Notes under the pieces: generated by a model
What the model was told of the DNA's origin: nothing
Databases searched by the model: none
The model's input: only the letters and a program-made list of their open reading frames with translations
Position numbers and translations under genes: made by a program
Assembly: GCA_910586095.1 (NCBI GenBank)
Contig: CAJUHQ010000165.1
Coordinates: 1-5,594 of the forward strand
DNA length: 5,594 nt
Reading direction: 5' to 3'
DNA from: an uncultured Lachnospiraceae bacterium
GTDB taxonomy: Bacteria; Bacillota; Clostridia; Lachnospirales; Lachnospiraceae
In this document: positions 1 through 5,529 of the stretch, piece after piece
How positions within the stretch are numbered: position 1 is the stretch's first letter
Layout: every line of letters begins with the position of its first letter

Positions 1-1018
1 CTTTATAAGGAGCCATATTAATGATTCTTCCTGACATTCCGGCATCTTTTAAGATACGAAGTGCACGAAGTGCCGCCTTCACTCCTGCCCCATCACTGTC
101 ATAGGCAAGCAACACATCTTTTGTATATTTTTTGATTAATCCTGCTTGTCCCGAAGTAAATGCAGTTCCAAGCGATGCAACCGCCTGCGTAAACCCTGCT
201 TGATGCATACTGATTACATCCATGTACCCCTCACACAAAATAATATTGCCAGCGCGTGAAGCGCGCGCATAGTTCATACCATAAAGATTTCTGCTCTTAT
301 CAAAAATCTCTGTCTCTGGTGAGTTAAGATATTTAGGTCCACTGTCTTGATCCCCCATGATACGCCCGCCAAAACCAATAACACGATGGTTAATGTCTTG
401 TATAGGAAACATAACACGATTCCAAAACTGAGTCGTCGTCCCTTTTCTCTCGTCCATCTTTGCAAGTCCTACATCGCGTATCAGCTCATCTTCAAATCCC
501 TTTTGGCGCAGATAGACAAGTAGTTCTTCTCCTTTGATCGGTGCAAAACCCAAACCAAAATTTTTTCTAGTCTCCTCTAAAAGCATACGTCTGTCTAAAT
601 ATTCTTTTGCTTTTGCCCCACGTGCTGTCCGAAGTTGATAATAATAAAATTTTGCTGCTTCCTTATTGACTTCAAGAAGCCGCTGTCTTCTGCTCTCGCG
701 CTGTCTTGCCTCCTCTGAATACTCTGCCTTTGGTAACTCTACACCGGCCTTTTCTGCTAAGATTTTCATAGCCTCCTGAAAAGAGCAGTTTTCATATTTC
801 ATCACAAATGTAACTACATTTCCACCCTCGCCACACCCAAAACATTTATAAATCTGTCGAGAAGGACTCACAGAAAATGATGGCGTTTTTTCCCCGTGAA
901 ACGGGCAACAACACATATAATTACTTCCTTTTTTCTTTAGGCCTACATAACTGGATATCACATCGACAATATCGTTCTTCTGTCGCACTTCCTCTATCAA
1001 TTCTTCCGAATAATACAT
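1..1018 (-). CDS. dnaG: DNA primase DnaG, N-terminal part (cut by window edge)
   Basis: This is the replication primase, which makes RNA primers at the fork together with the replicative helicase. I translated the minus strand from the ATG at 1018 and obtained 339 codons with no stop before the window edge. The CHC2 zinc ribbon is intact: C38-x2-H41, 17 residues, then C59-x2-C62, followed by GEGGNVVTF. The RNA polymerase core has RVMFPIQD near 201-208, a GFGGR motif near 215-219 and PKYLNSPET near 228-236. The TOPRIM domain shows the catalytic Glu in CEGYMDV (E263) and the metal-binding DSD (D307, D309). DnaG is usually about 600 residues, so the end of the core and the helicase-binding domain lie outside the window. 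The ATG is 18 bases after the dgt stop, and the gap carries the SD AAAGGA about 12 bases upstream of the ATG. An in-frame TTG sits directly against that SD and is too close to serve as the start. The gene is very likely co-transcribed with dgt. Confidence 0.97.
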   Translation of the reverse strand, partial: MYYSEELIEEVRQKNDIVDVISSYVGLKKKGSNYMCCCPFHGEKTPSFSVSPSRQIYKCFGCGEGGNVVTFVMKYENCSFQEAMKILAEKAGVELPKAEYSEEARQRESRRQRLLEVNKEAAKFYYYQLRTARGAKAKEYLDRRMLLEETRKNFGLGFAPIKGEELLVYLRQKGFEDELIRDVGLAKMDERKGTTTQFWNRVMFPIQDINHRVIGFGGRIMGDQDSGPKYLNSPETEIFDKSRNLYGMNYARASRAGNIILCEGYMDVISMHQAGFTQAVASLGTAFTSGQAGLIKKYTKDVLLAYDSDGAGVKAALRALRILKDAGMSGRIINMAPYK

Positions 1019-1036
1019 CGATTCGCTCAATCCTTT

Positions 1037-2041
1037 CTACTTCATCCAGAACTTTGGCACATACAACTCGTCATACAACGCAATTGCAAATCGGTCTGTC
1101 ATAGAACTTATGTAATCACATACCACTTTCTCACGCGGCTCTCCTTTAAGACCAAGCTCTACAAAAAACTTAGGTAGTTCGTCAGTATGTGCCATATAAT
1201 ATTCATATAGAGTCTTAACTAAAGATACTGCCTTGCTATCCTCGCATTTTGCCACATGATTGCTGTAGACTCTATCATACATAAACCTGCGCAAATCTCT
1301 CATAGCAAGTTCCACATCATCCGACATTCTCACATCATCTGTTCCTTTACTAATCGAAACAATATCATGAATAAAATTGTTTAGACGCTCGCGCGGTGTA
1401 TATCCAATCACTTCGCCAATTGCTCGCGGGATATCTCTTTCCTTTAATATACCTGCTCTGACTGCATCATCCATATCATGGTACGTATAGGCAATCTTAT
1501 CAGAAAAACGTACTACTTTTCCCTCTAAAGTAGCTGGCATACTTGAAGTCTGATGGTTTCTAATGCCATCGCGCACCTCCCATGTAAGATTCAATCCATC
1601 GCCGTCTTTTTCTAGAATTTCGACGGTGCGAACACTTTGCTCATTATGCATAAAACCATAAGGGCATACCTCACTCAGCGCCCGTTCACCCGCGTGACCA
1701 AAAGGAGTATGCCCTAAATCATGCCCTAAGGCAATGGCCTCTACTAGTTCCTCATTCAGTTGTAAAGCTCTTGCTATAGTACGTGCATTTTGAGACACCT
1801 CCAATGTATGTGTAAGCCGCGTCCTATAATGATCGCCTTCTGGTGATAAAAATACTTGTGTTTTGTCCTTGAGACGCCGAAATGATTTAGAGTGAATGAT
1901 TCGATCACGATCTCTTTGAAATACGGGTCGGATATCGCATTGCTCCTCTTGTCGATCTCTTCCCTTGGAATTGATACTCGTTGTGGCATAGGGACTCAAA
2001 TACTCCTGCTCCCATCTCTCAAGATTTTCGCGTATTGTCAT
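1037..2041 (-). CDS. dgt: dGTP triphosphohydrolase-like HD-domain protein (Dgt)
   Basis: This cytosolic HD-domain enzyme belongs to the family that hydrolyses dGTP or other dNTPs to the deoxynucleoside and triphosphate, controlling dNTP pools. The 334 residues match the short Dgt type (roughly 320-380 residues); E. coli Dgt is about 500. The expected metal-binding residues are present: H78 in RLTHTLEV, H107-D108 in GHDLGHTPFGH, and D181 in FSDKIAY. The N-terminal stretch with RPVFQRDRDRI and SFRRLKDKTQVF is typical of the family. The start at 2041 is supported by GGGAG six bases upstream of the ATG. The stop is a TAG in the same reading frame as dnaG, which starts 18 bases further on, so the two genes look like one operon. 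Exact nucleotide preference and allosteric control cannot be read from the sequence, and some short homologues prefer dNTPs other than dGTP. It has its own upstream gap of 143 bases, which could hold a promoter. Confidence 0.94.
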   Translation of the reverse strand: MTIRENLERWEQEYLSPYATTSINSKGRDRQEEQCDIRPVFQRDRDRIIHSKSFRRLKDKTQVFLSPEGDHYRTRLTHTLEVSQNARTIARALQLNEELVEAIALGHDLGHTPFGHAGERALSEVCPYGFMHNEQSVRTVEILEKDGDGLNLTWEVRDGIRNHQTSSMPATLEGKVVRFSDKIAYTYHDMDDAVRAGILKERDIPRAIGEVIGYTPRERLNNFIHDIVSISKGTDDVRMSDDVELAMRDLRRFMYDRVYSNHVAKCEDSKAVSLVKTLYEYYMAHTDELPKFFVELGLKGEPREKVVCDYISSMTDRFAIALYDELYVPKFWMK

Positions 2042-2113
2042 AATAATCTCCCATGTTACAGCACAATATTTGTAAAATCAAACTATTCCATATCTTATAT
2101 ATTCCACATCGAT

Positions 2114-2139
2114 TTTTAGATTCCTTTTTTTATCTAAAA
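2114..2139. repeat. 8-bp inverted repeat upstream of dgt
   Basis: The plus strand reads TTTTAGAT (2114-2121), a 10-base spacer with seven T's, then ATCTAAAA (2132-2139). The arms are perfect complements. It lies in the middle of the gap between the lipoprotein gene and dgt, about 73 bases from the dgt start. It could be an operator-like palindrome or a weak AT-rich hairpin. With only two GC pairs in AT-rich DNA, chance is a real possibility. Confidence 0.35.
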
Positions 2140-2144
2140 TTTTC

Positions 2145-2178
2145 AAAAATGTCTACGAACTTGTCTTCTTGTTAGACA
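2145..2178 (-). terminator. Possible weak intrinsic terminator after the lipoprotein gene
   Basis: Just after the lipoprotein stop, the minus strand reads TGTCTA (2178-2173), a 17-base loop region, TAGACA (2155-2150), then TTTTT (2149-2145). The six-pair arms are perfect and the T-run is in the right place. However, the stem is AT-rich and the loop is long. A competing hairpin, TTGTCT-7-AGACAA, overlaps the left arm. This is the only terminator-like structure in the gap before dgt. Confidence 0.35.
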
Positions 2179-2184
2179 ACTCTT

Positions 2185-3054
2185 TTATAAATCGGCATCA
2201 AACTCCAATTCAACATAATCCCCCATTGCATGTTCTGCCTCAATAAATAAAATAAGATGATTGTTTCGAATCGCCGAATATCCCGCTGGACGCATTTGTA
2301 TGTTTTTAAAATCAATGTCAAAATCAAGTAGTGTAATTGCGTAATCTGTCATATATCCATTATTTAAAAATGCTGAGAAGTCTGTCAAGTTCACTCCATC
2401 ATTCAAAATCTGGTATCCTGTTGCCATCTCTAAGTTGCTTACAATGGTTGAAATATCTGCGTAATCTTTAAAGCGTACATTTTGTCCTGTAGTCATATCA
2501 ATATTCAACGTTTTCACAACATTGACTGGATATGCACTTCCCTCATAATATGAAGAACCTTTTAGAACAAATGATGAGATGCCTCCTCCCATGCTAGCCG
2601 TCTCATATCCTAGCTCATAGGACACTAGTCTCTCTCTTTCAACTGTGCTCAAAAGTGCTGTTTTTATTGTTTCATTGATTTGTTGTTGTAGTTCTATATT
2701 TGACATTTCCGTAAACTGTGGATATGTGATTTTCACTGCTCCCTCTTCGTAGAGAGTACTTTCTATATGATATAGAACTTTGGTTCCTTTGGCAAAACGA
2801 TCGACATAGGGCTCAACTTCTTCTGTTGCCGCCACACTTTGAGATTGTTCTATCTCATCAACACCTTGCGACTGTGTTGTCTCATTGTTTTGTGCAGTTT
2901 CATCACGCAGTATAACAGGTTCTTCCCCTGCTGGAATAATCTTGTCAAAATCTTCTACAATTTCCTTTGCAGAAGGCTCCTGATTCCTACTACATCCAGA
3001 AATCAAACATCCAATCACTCCAATCGCACACAACATCCTTACAAATTTTTTCAT
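2185..3054 (-). CDS. Predicted lipoprotein with DUF4163/DUF3298-like domain, function unknown
   Basis: I recognise the layout but not a specific function. The N-terminus has a short basic start (MKKFVR), a hydrophobic stretch and the lipobox LISGC, with Cys21 as the expected lipidated residue. The protein should therefore be anchored to the outer face of the membrane. Residues 22-85 are polar, low in complexity and rich in Glu, Gln, Ser and Thr, which suits a flexible linker. The rest resembles extracytoplasmic DUF4163/DUF3298 proteins (relatives of the RsiV and PdaC outer regions). It has an ITYPQF strand near 109-114, an amphipathic helix ELQQQINETIKTALL near 121-135, then SSYYEGSAYPVNVVKTLNIDM with TTGQNVRFKDY at 167-198. 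No transmembrane anti-sigma segment and no catalytic deacetylase domain is visible, so neither an RsiV nor a PdaC role is supported. The start is set by GGGGG six bases upstream of the ATG. It has its own structured leader and may be a single-gene unit. Confidence 0.85.
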   Translation of the reverse strand: MKKFVRMLCAIGVIGCLISGCSRNQEPSAKEIVEDFDKIIPAGEEPVILRDETAQNNETTQSQGVDEIEQSQSVAATEEVEPYVDRFAKGTKVLYHIESTLYEEGAVKITYPQFTEMSNIELQQQINETIKTALLSTVERERLVSYELGYETASMGGGISSFVLKGSSYYEGSAYPVNVVKTLNIDMTTGQNVRFKDYADISTIVSNLEMATGYQILNDGVNLTDFSAFLNNGYMTDYAITLLDFDIDFKNIQMRPAGYSAIRNNHLILFIEAEHAMGDYVELEFDADL

Positions 3055-3060
3055 ACTAAT

Positions 3061-3089
3061 CCCCCATGCCGCCTTTGGCGGCTCAAATA
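3061..3089 (-). repeat. ATTTGAG-hairpin-SD module before the lipoprotein gene
   Basis: On the minus strand, ATTTGAG is followed by GCCGCC-AAA-GGCGGC (3082-3068), a perfect six-pair all-GC stem with an AAA triloop. Two bases later comes the SD GGGGG (3065-3061), six bases from the lipoprotein ATG. The hairpin lacks a T-run on either strand, so it is not a normal terminator. Its position against the SD suggests an effect on translation or mRNA stability. The same layout recurs at 3934-3966. Confidence 0.6.
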
Positions 3090-3094
3090 GAAAT

Positions 3095-3120
3095 GAAAAA
3101 TGCTGCCTTTGGCATTTTTC
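3095..3120. terminator. Bidirectional terminator-like hairpin
   Basis: The plus strand reads GAAAAATGC (3095-3103), an eight-base loop TGCCTTTG, then GCATTTTTC (3112-3120). The nine-base arms are perfect complements. The A-run on one side and the T-run on the other make it terminator-like on both strands. An inner TGCC-AAA-GGCA pairing is possible on the minus strand. It lies about 120 bases past the phosphatase stop and 40 bases before the lipoprotein start. It could end phosphatase transcription or be one unit of the repeat cluster here. The stem has few GC pairs, so its strength is uncertain. Confidence 0.45.
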
Positions 3121-3124
3121 CTGT

Positions 3125-3143
3125 GTGAAATTTTATTTTTCAC
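3125..3143. repeat. Small inverted repeat in the phosphatase-lipoprotein gap
   Basis: The plus strand reads GTGAAA (3125-3130), seven bases, then TTTCAC (3138-3143). It is the third inverted repeat in under 90 bases, next to the two hairpins at 3068-3120. On the minus strand it is preceded by GGGAGTTA (3153-3146), the same eight bases that follow the hairpin at 3941-3959. Taken alone the six-pair AT-rich stem is weak evidence, but the clustering makes it worth recording. Confidence 0.35.
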
Positions 3144-3241
3144 GCTAACTCCCATCTGCCAACAGCCTACAAACAAAGTGTATATGCTTAGTCTCCATGT
3201 AACGACTGTTTTTAGAGTAGCTAATGCAGAACAAGGCAAAT

Positions 3242-3907
3242 TTAAAATTTCCCCGATTGTAGAAGTTCCAACACATCCTTTGGCTTTTGTGCAAAGCAGT
3301 TTGCATCATGTTCTTCTAGAAATTGTTTATCTCGAAATCCCCACAACACACTGATACATGGAAGTCCTGCATTTGCAGCAGTCTGAATATCCACCTCTGA
3401 ATCTCCTACATACACAGCGTCCTTTTTTGTTTTTCCTAGCTGTCTAAGTGCCTCCTCCACACTGTCAGGCGCCGGTTTTCGTCTAAGTCCTTCCCGATCC
3501 CCTACCGCTACATCCACTTGCGGAAAATACTTGCTATTTAGATCCTGCACTGCCGAATCAATCTTGTTAGACACAATAGCAAGCGCATATCCTGCATCCT
3601 TAAGCTTCTGCAAAAGTTCCGATACTCCTTCATAAGCATTTGTCTTATCATTACAATGCTCCTCATAATACTCTTTAAAAAGTGCAAAAGCCTTTTCAAA
3701 TGCAGGGTTCTCTTCCCCTTGAGGTACAGCGCGCAGCATCAGTTTTCTGACGCCATTTCCAACAAACTGCCGTATCTCATCGATAGTATGTTGTGGCATA
3801 TTACATGTTGTCAATGCATAGTTCACCGCATCTGTCAAATCTTCCAATGTATCTAAAAGTGTTCCATCCAAATCAAATATAACTGTATCTTTCATTTTTA
3901 TAGACAT
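3242..3907 (-). CDS. HAD-IA family phosphatase, phosphoglycolate phosphatase-like (Gph/PpaX type)
   Basis: This cytosolic HAD-superfamily phosphatase has all four catalytic motifs. Motif I is FDLDGTLLDT, with nucleophile D12 and acid/base D14. Motif II is S113 in IVSNK, motif III is K144 in RRKPAP, and motif IV is GDSEVD (D169, D173). The cap domain lies between about residues 19 and 90, as in the Gph/PpaX group. Its 221 residues suit that group, whose members dephosphorylate phosphoglycolate, pyrophosphate or other small phosphates. The true substrate cannot be told from sequence. The start is uncertain. The ATG at 3907 has GAAGGGAG ending one base before it, which is too close. The ATG at 3895 gives the usual N-terminus MKDTVIFDLDGT but places the SD 13 bases away, directly after the stop of a 10-codon leader ORF. 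The longer form is given here. The leader carries several hairpins, and the gene looks independent of larBC. Confidence 0.92.
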   Translation of the reverse strand: MSIKMKDTVIFDLDGTLLDTLEDLTDAVNYALTTCNMPQHTIDEIRQFVGNGVRKLMLRAVPQGEENPAFEKAFALFKEYYEEHCNDKTNAYEGVSELLQKLKDAGYALAIVSNKIDSAVQDLNSKYFPQVDVAVGDREGLRRKPAPDSVEEALRQLGKTKKDAVYVGDSEVDIQTAANAGLPCISVLWGFRDKQFLEEHDANCFAQKPKDVLELLQSGKF

Positions 3908-3930
3908 ACTCCCTTCTCAATATGCACCAT
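3898..3930 (-). other. Possible 10-codon leader ORF overlapping the phosphatase start
   Basis: The minus-strand ATG at 3930 opens MVHIEKGVCL and ends with TAA at 3900-3898. AGGGGAG lies three bases upstream, directly against the hairpin at 3941-3959. Its stop falls two bases before the internal ATG at 3895 of the phosphatase gene, an arrangement that would allow translational coupling to that start. The peptide shows no run of one amino acid of the kind used in attenuation. An ORF this short can easily arise by chance. Confidence 0.25.
3909..3916 (-). promoter_or_regulatory. Shine-Dalgarno site deciding the phosphatase start
   Basis: The minus strand reads GAAGGGAG. It ends one base before the ATG at 3907 and 13 bases before the ATG at 3895. 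Neither spacing is ideal. Counting only the AAGG part leaves four bases to the first ATG. A longer spacer with coupling from the leader ORF would favour the second ATG. Confidence 0.5.
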
Positions 3931-3933
3931 TAA

Positions 3934-3966
3934 CTCCCCTGTCGCAGCTTTGCTGTGACTCAAATT
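3934..3966 (-). repeat. ATTTGAG-hairpin-SD module, second copy
   Basis: On the minus strand, ATTTGAG runs into GTCACAGC-AAA-GCTGCGAC (3959-3941), an eight-pair stem with one G-T wobble and an AAA triloop. AGGGGAG (3940-3934) abuts it, followed by TTA and an ATG at 3930. The parts and their order match 3061-3089, while the stem sequence differs: it keeps the pairing but not the bases. That pattern points to a conserved structural element more than to a simple duplication. Confidence 0.55.
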
Positions 3967-3969
3967 CAA

Positions 3970-4000
3970 AGTGTGAGACATAGTACTTTTCACACTATGT
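3970..4000. promoter_or_regulatory. Two mutually exclusive overlapping hairpins
   Basis: Two perfect seven-base inverted repeats overlap on the plus strand. AGTGTGA (3970-3976) pairs with TCACACT (3990-3996), and ACATAGT (3978-3984) pairs with ACTATGT (3994-4000). They share bases 3994-3996, so only one can form at a time. The pair lies just upstream of the hairpin-SD module in the leader of the phosphatase gene. Neither is followed by a clear T-run on the minus strand. A switch-like leader or a palindromic protein-binding site are both possible, and no known riboswitch class is recognised. Confidence 0.35.
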
Positions 4001-4115
4001 TCTTTTGGTATATTTTGCATGTATATCTTGCAACCTCACTCTTATTTATTAAGAAAGTCTTCAACTTTCATAATATGATGGCCATACAACAAACTGAATA
4101 TAATGTACGTTTACT

Positions 4116-5447
4116 TTACTTGTCATTGAGTTCTGCAAATATCTTGTTGTATGCCACAAGATAAGGAATCTCTTTCTTGCGACATACATCGGCGAGGCTC
4201 TCATATTCAGGATAAACTCGTTTGTCACATACCTTTACAGCAATCTCCCCAAAACTTGTCTGTACTATCTTACTACTGCGACAAAGTGTAGTGCGCTTCA
4301 TCTCTGCGCGTCTGATTCCGATTGTTGTTGTTTCCTGAAAAATAATCGATTCCAAACACGCAATATCTTGTTCATCACAAATAACATTCAATTGATATGC
4401 TGGCCTATTTTTTTTCATAAATATAGGTGTGTAATACACATCCCGCGCTCCTGCCTCAAACAGTTTGTCCATTACATATCCTAGCGATTCTCCTGTACAG
4501 TCATCAATATTAGATTCTAATTTATAAATACTATCTTTTGACTCCTCCGTCTTTTCGATCAACATTGCGCGCAATAGACTTGCTTTCTCGTAATTTCTCT
4601 TGCCAGCACCAATACCACTTGCCACAATATGAAACATCTCAGGAAGTTTTTCTTCCGTTCTAATTGCTGCTACTATCGCGGCTCCTGTAGGTGTCACAAA
4701 CTCTCCCGAAATCTCCATAAAATGAACTGGCAATTGATATGTTTCCAAAATATTGGCCACAGCAGGAACTGGCACAGGCAAAACACCATGCTGACAACGC
4801 ACACTTCCTCGTCCTTCATATAACTTTGAAACCACAATTGATTCAATATTGTATTTGCTTTTCAAGAAATCCAAACATACCGCTACCGATATAATGTCAA
4901 CAATAGAATCAACTGCTCCTACTTCATGAAAATGCACTTCATTGATAGGTCGATTGTGTGCCTTTGCCTCTGCCTGAGCAAGAATAGTAAAAATTTTTAA
5001 TGCTATTTGTCTTGCACCTTCTGTAAGTTCTGCTTTTTGAATAATCTTTGTAATCTCTACAAGGCCTCTATGTTCATGATGATGTTCCTCGTGATGATGT
5101 CCTTCATGATGATGTCCTTCGTGATGATGCTCCTCGTGATGATGTCCTTCGTGATGATGAGTTATTTGCAAATTATCTTGATCTTTGCTATCTACATGTT
5201 TATGCAGATAGTCCATATCATGATCTTGATTTTCATGCTCTTTGTCAAGTATCACATGAAAATCACAGGCATCTATCCCAGCCTTTTGCACCCGCTTGAT
5301 TTCCACATCAAATCCACTCACAAAAGGTTTGATGCTCTTTATTGCCCTTGATAATACGTTCTCATCAACCCCCAAATCAAGAAGCGCTGCTACTGTCATA
5401 TCCCCACTAATACCAGAATAACATTCCAAATACAATAATTGCTTCAT
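4116..5447 (-). CDS. larC: LarC, nickel insertase of the nickel-pincer cofactor pathway
   Basis: LarC performs the last step in making the nickel-pincer nucleotide cofactor, inserting Ni into the dithio pyridinium mononucleotide in a CTP-dependent cyclometallation. Family features run through the whole protein: ECYSGISGDM at 8-17, VHFHEVGAVDS at 171-181, HGVLPVPVPAVANIL near 220-234, GEFVTPTGAA at 248-257, NIDD at 313-316 and FMKKNRP at 343-349. A His-rich segment at about 97-126 is built of HHHE-type pentapeptides and probably binds or stores nickel. The 443-residue product joins the LarC1 and LarC2 regions in one uninterrupted frame, unlike Lactobacillus plantarum, where larC is split and needs a programmed frameshift. 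The frame stays open upstream to the window edge, but the family N-terminus begins at MKQLLYLE. That ATG at 5447 has AGGA nine bases upstream. It follows larB after 82 bases. Confidence 0.95.
   Translation of the reverse strand: MKQLLYLECYSGISGDMTVAALLDLGVDENVLSRAIKSIKPFVSGFDVEIKRVQKAGIDACDFHVILDKEHENQDHDMDYLHKHVDSKDQDNLQITHHHEGHHHEEHHHEGHHHEGHHHEEHHHEHRGLVEITKIIQKAELTEGARQIALKIFTILAQAEAKAHNRPINEVHFHEVGAVDSIVDIISVAVCLDFLKSKYNIESIVVSKLYEGRGSVRCQHGVLPVPVPAVANILETYQLPVHFMEISGEFVTPTGAAIVAAIRTEEKLPEMFHIVASGIGAGKRNYEKASLLRAMLIEKTEESKDSIYKLESNIDDCTGESLGYVMDKLFEAGARDVYYTPIFMKKNRPAYQLNVICDEQDIACLESIIFQETTTIGIRRAEMKRTTLCRSSKIVQTSFGEIAVKVCDKRVYPEYESLADVCRKKEIPYLVAYNKIFAELNDK
5070..5159 (-). repeat. 15-bp tandem repeat coding for His-rich pentapeptides in larC
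   Basis: Six 15-base units on the minus strand, each CAT-CAT-CAY plus two Glu, Gly or His codons, code for HHHEG, HHHEE, HHHEG, HHHEG, HHHEE and HHHEH (LarC residues 97-126). Units differ only at a few bases, mostly in the last two codons. The similarity of the DNA as well as the peptide suggests recent slippage expansion. Whole units keep the frame, so copy number could vary without breaking the gene. Confidence 0.9.
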
Positions 5448-5529
5448 ATTGAATAGTCCTATCCTTTCTATCATCTGTTTAAATCTTGTTCTTCTTTTTT
5501 GGCTTGAAATATCCAAACGATTAGCAGTA

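Noticed and set aside
252..265. GCGCG-TGAA-GCGCGC inverted repeat
   Set aside because: It is explained by Ala and Arg codons just before the TOPRIM glutamate of dnaG and has no regulatory context.
893..905. CCCGT-GAA-ACGGG palindrome
   Set aside because: It lies within the codons of the DnaG zinc ribbon and has no T-run in the direction of transcription.
2094..2099. TATAAG as a -10 box for dgt on the minus strand
   Set aside because: No acceptable -35 lies about 17 bases upstream, and the AT-rich gap offers many similar hexamers.
3051..3239. 62-codon minus-strand frame opening at a TTG in the phosphatase-lipoprotein gap
   Set aside because: The TTG lies only a few bases past the phosphatase stop with no good SD, and the frame runs through three hairpins. 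Only the GTG-started 30-codon part has an SD, and that is reported as a finding.
4053..4069. GAAAGT-5-ACTTTC hairpin after larC as a terminator
   Set aside because: The stem is only six AT-rich pairs and is not followed by a T-run on the minus strand.
4072..4110. TTCAGT-17-TATTAT promoter for the phosphatase gene on the minus strand
   Set aside because: The -10 is good and the spacing is 17, but the -35 matches consensus at only three of six bases in AT-rich DNA. It is too weak to list as a feature.
5007..5351. Met-rich plus-strand ORF of 114 codons
   Set aside because: It is the antisense of the larC His repeat: CAT codons read as ATG. Its methionine-rich sequence is an artefact of that repeat.
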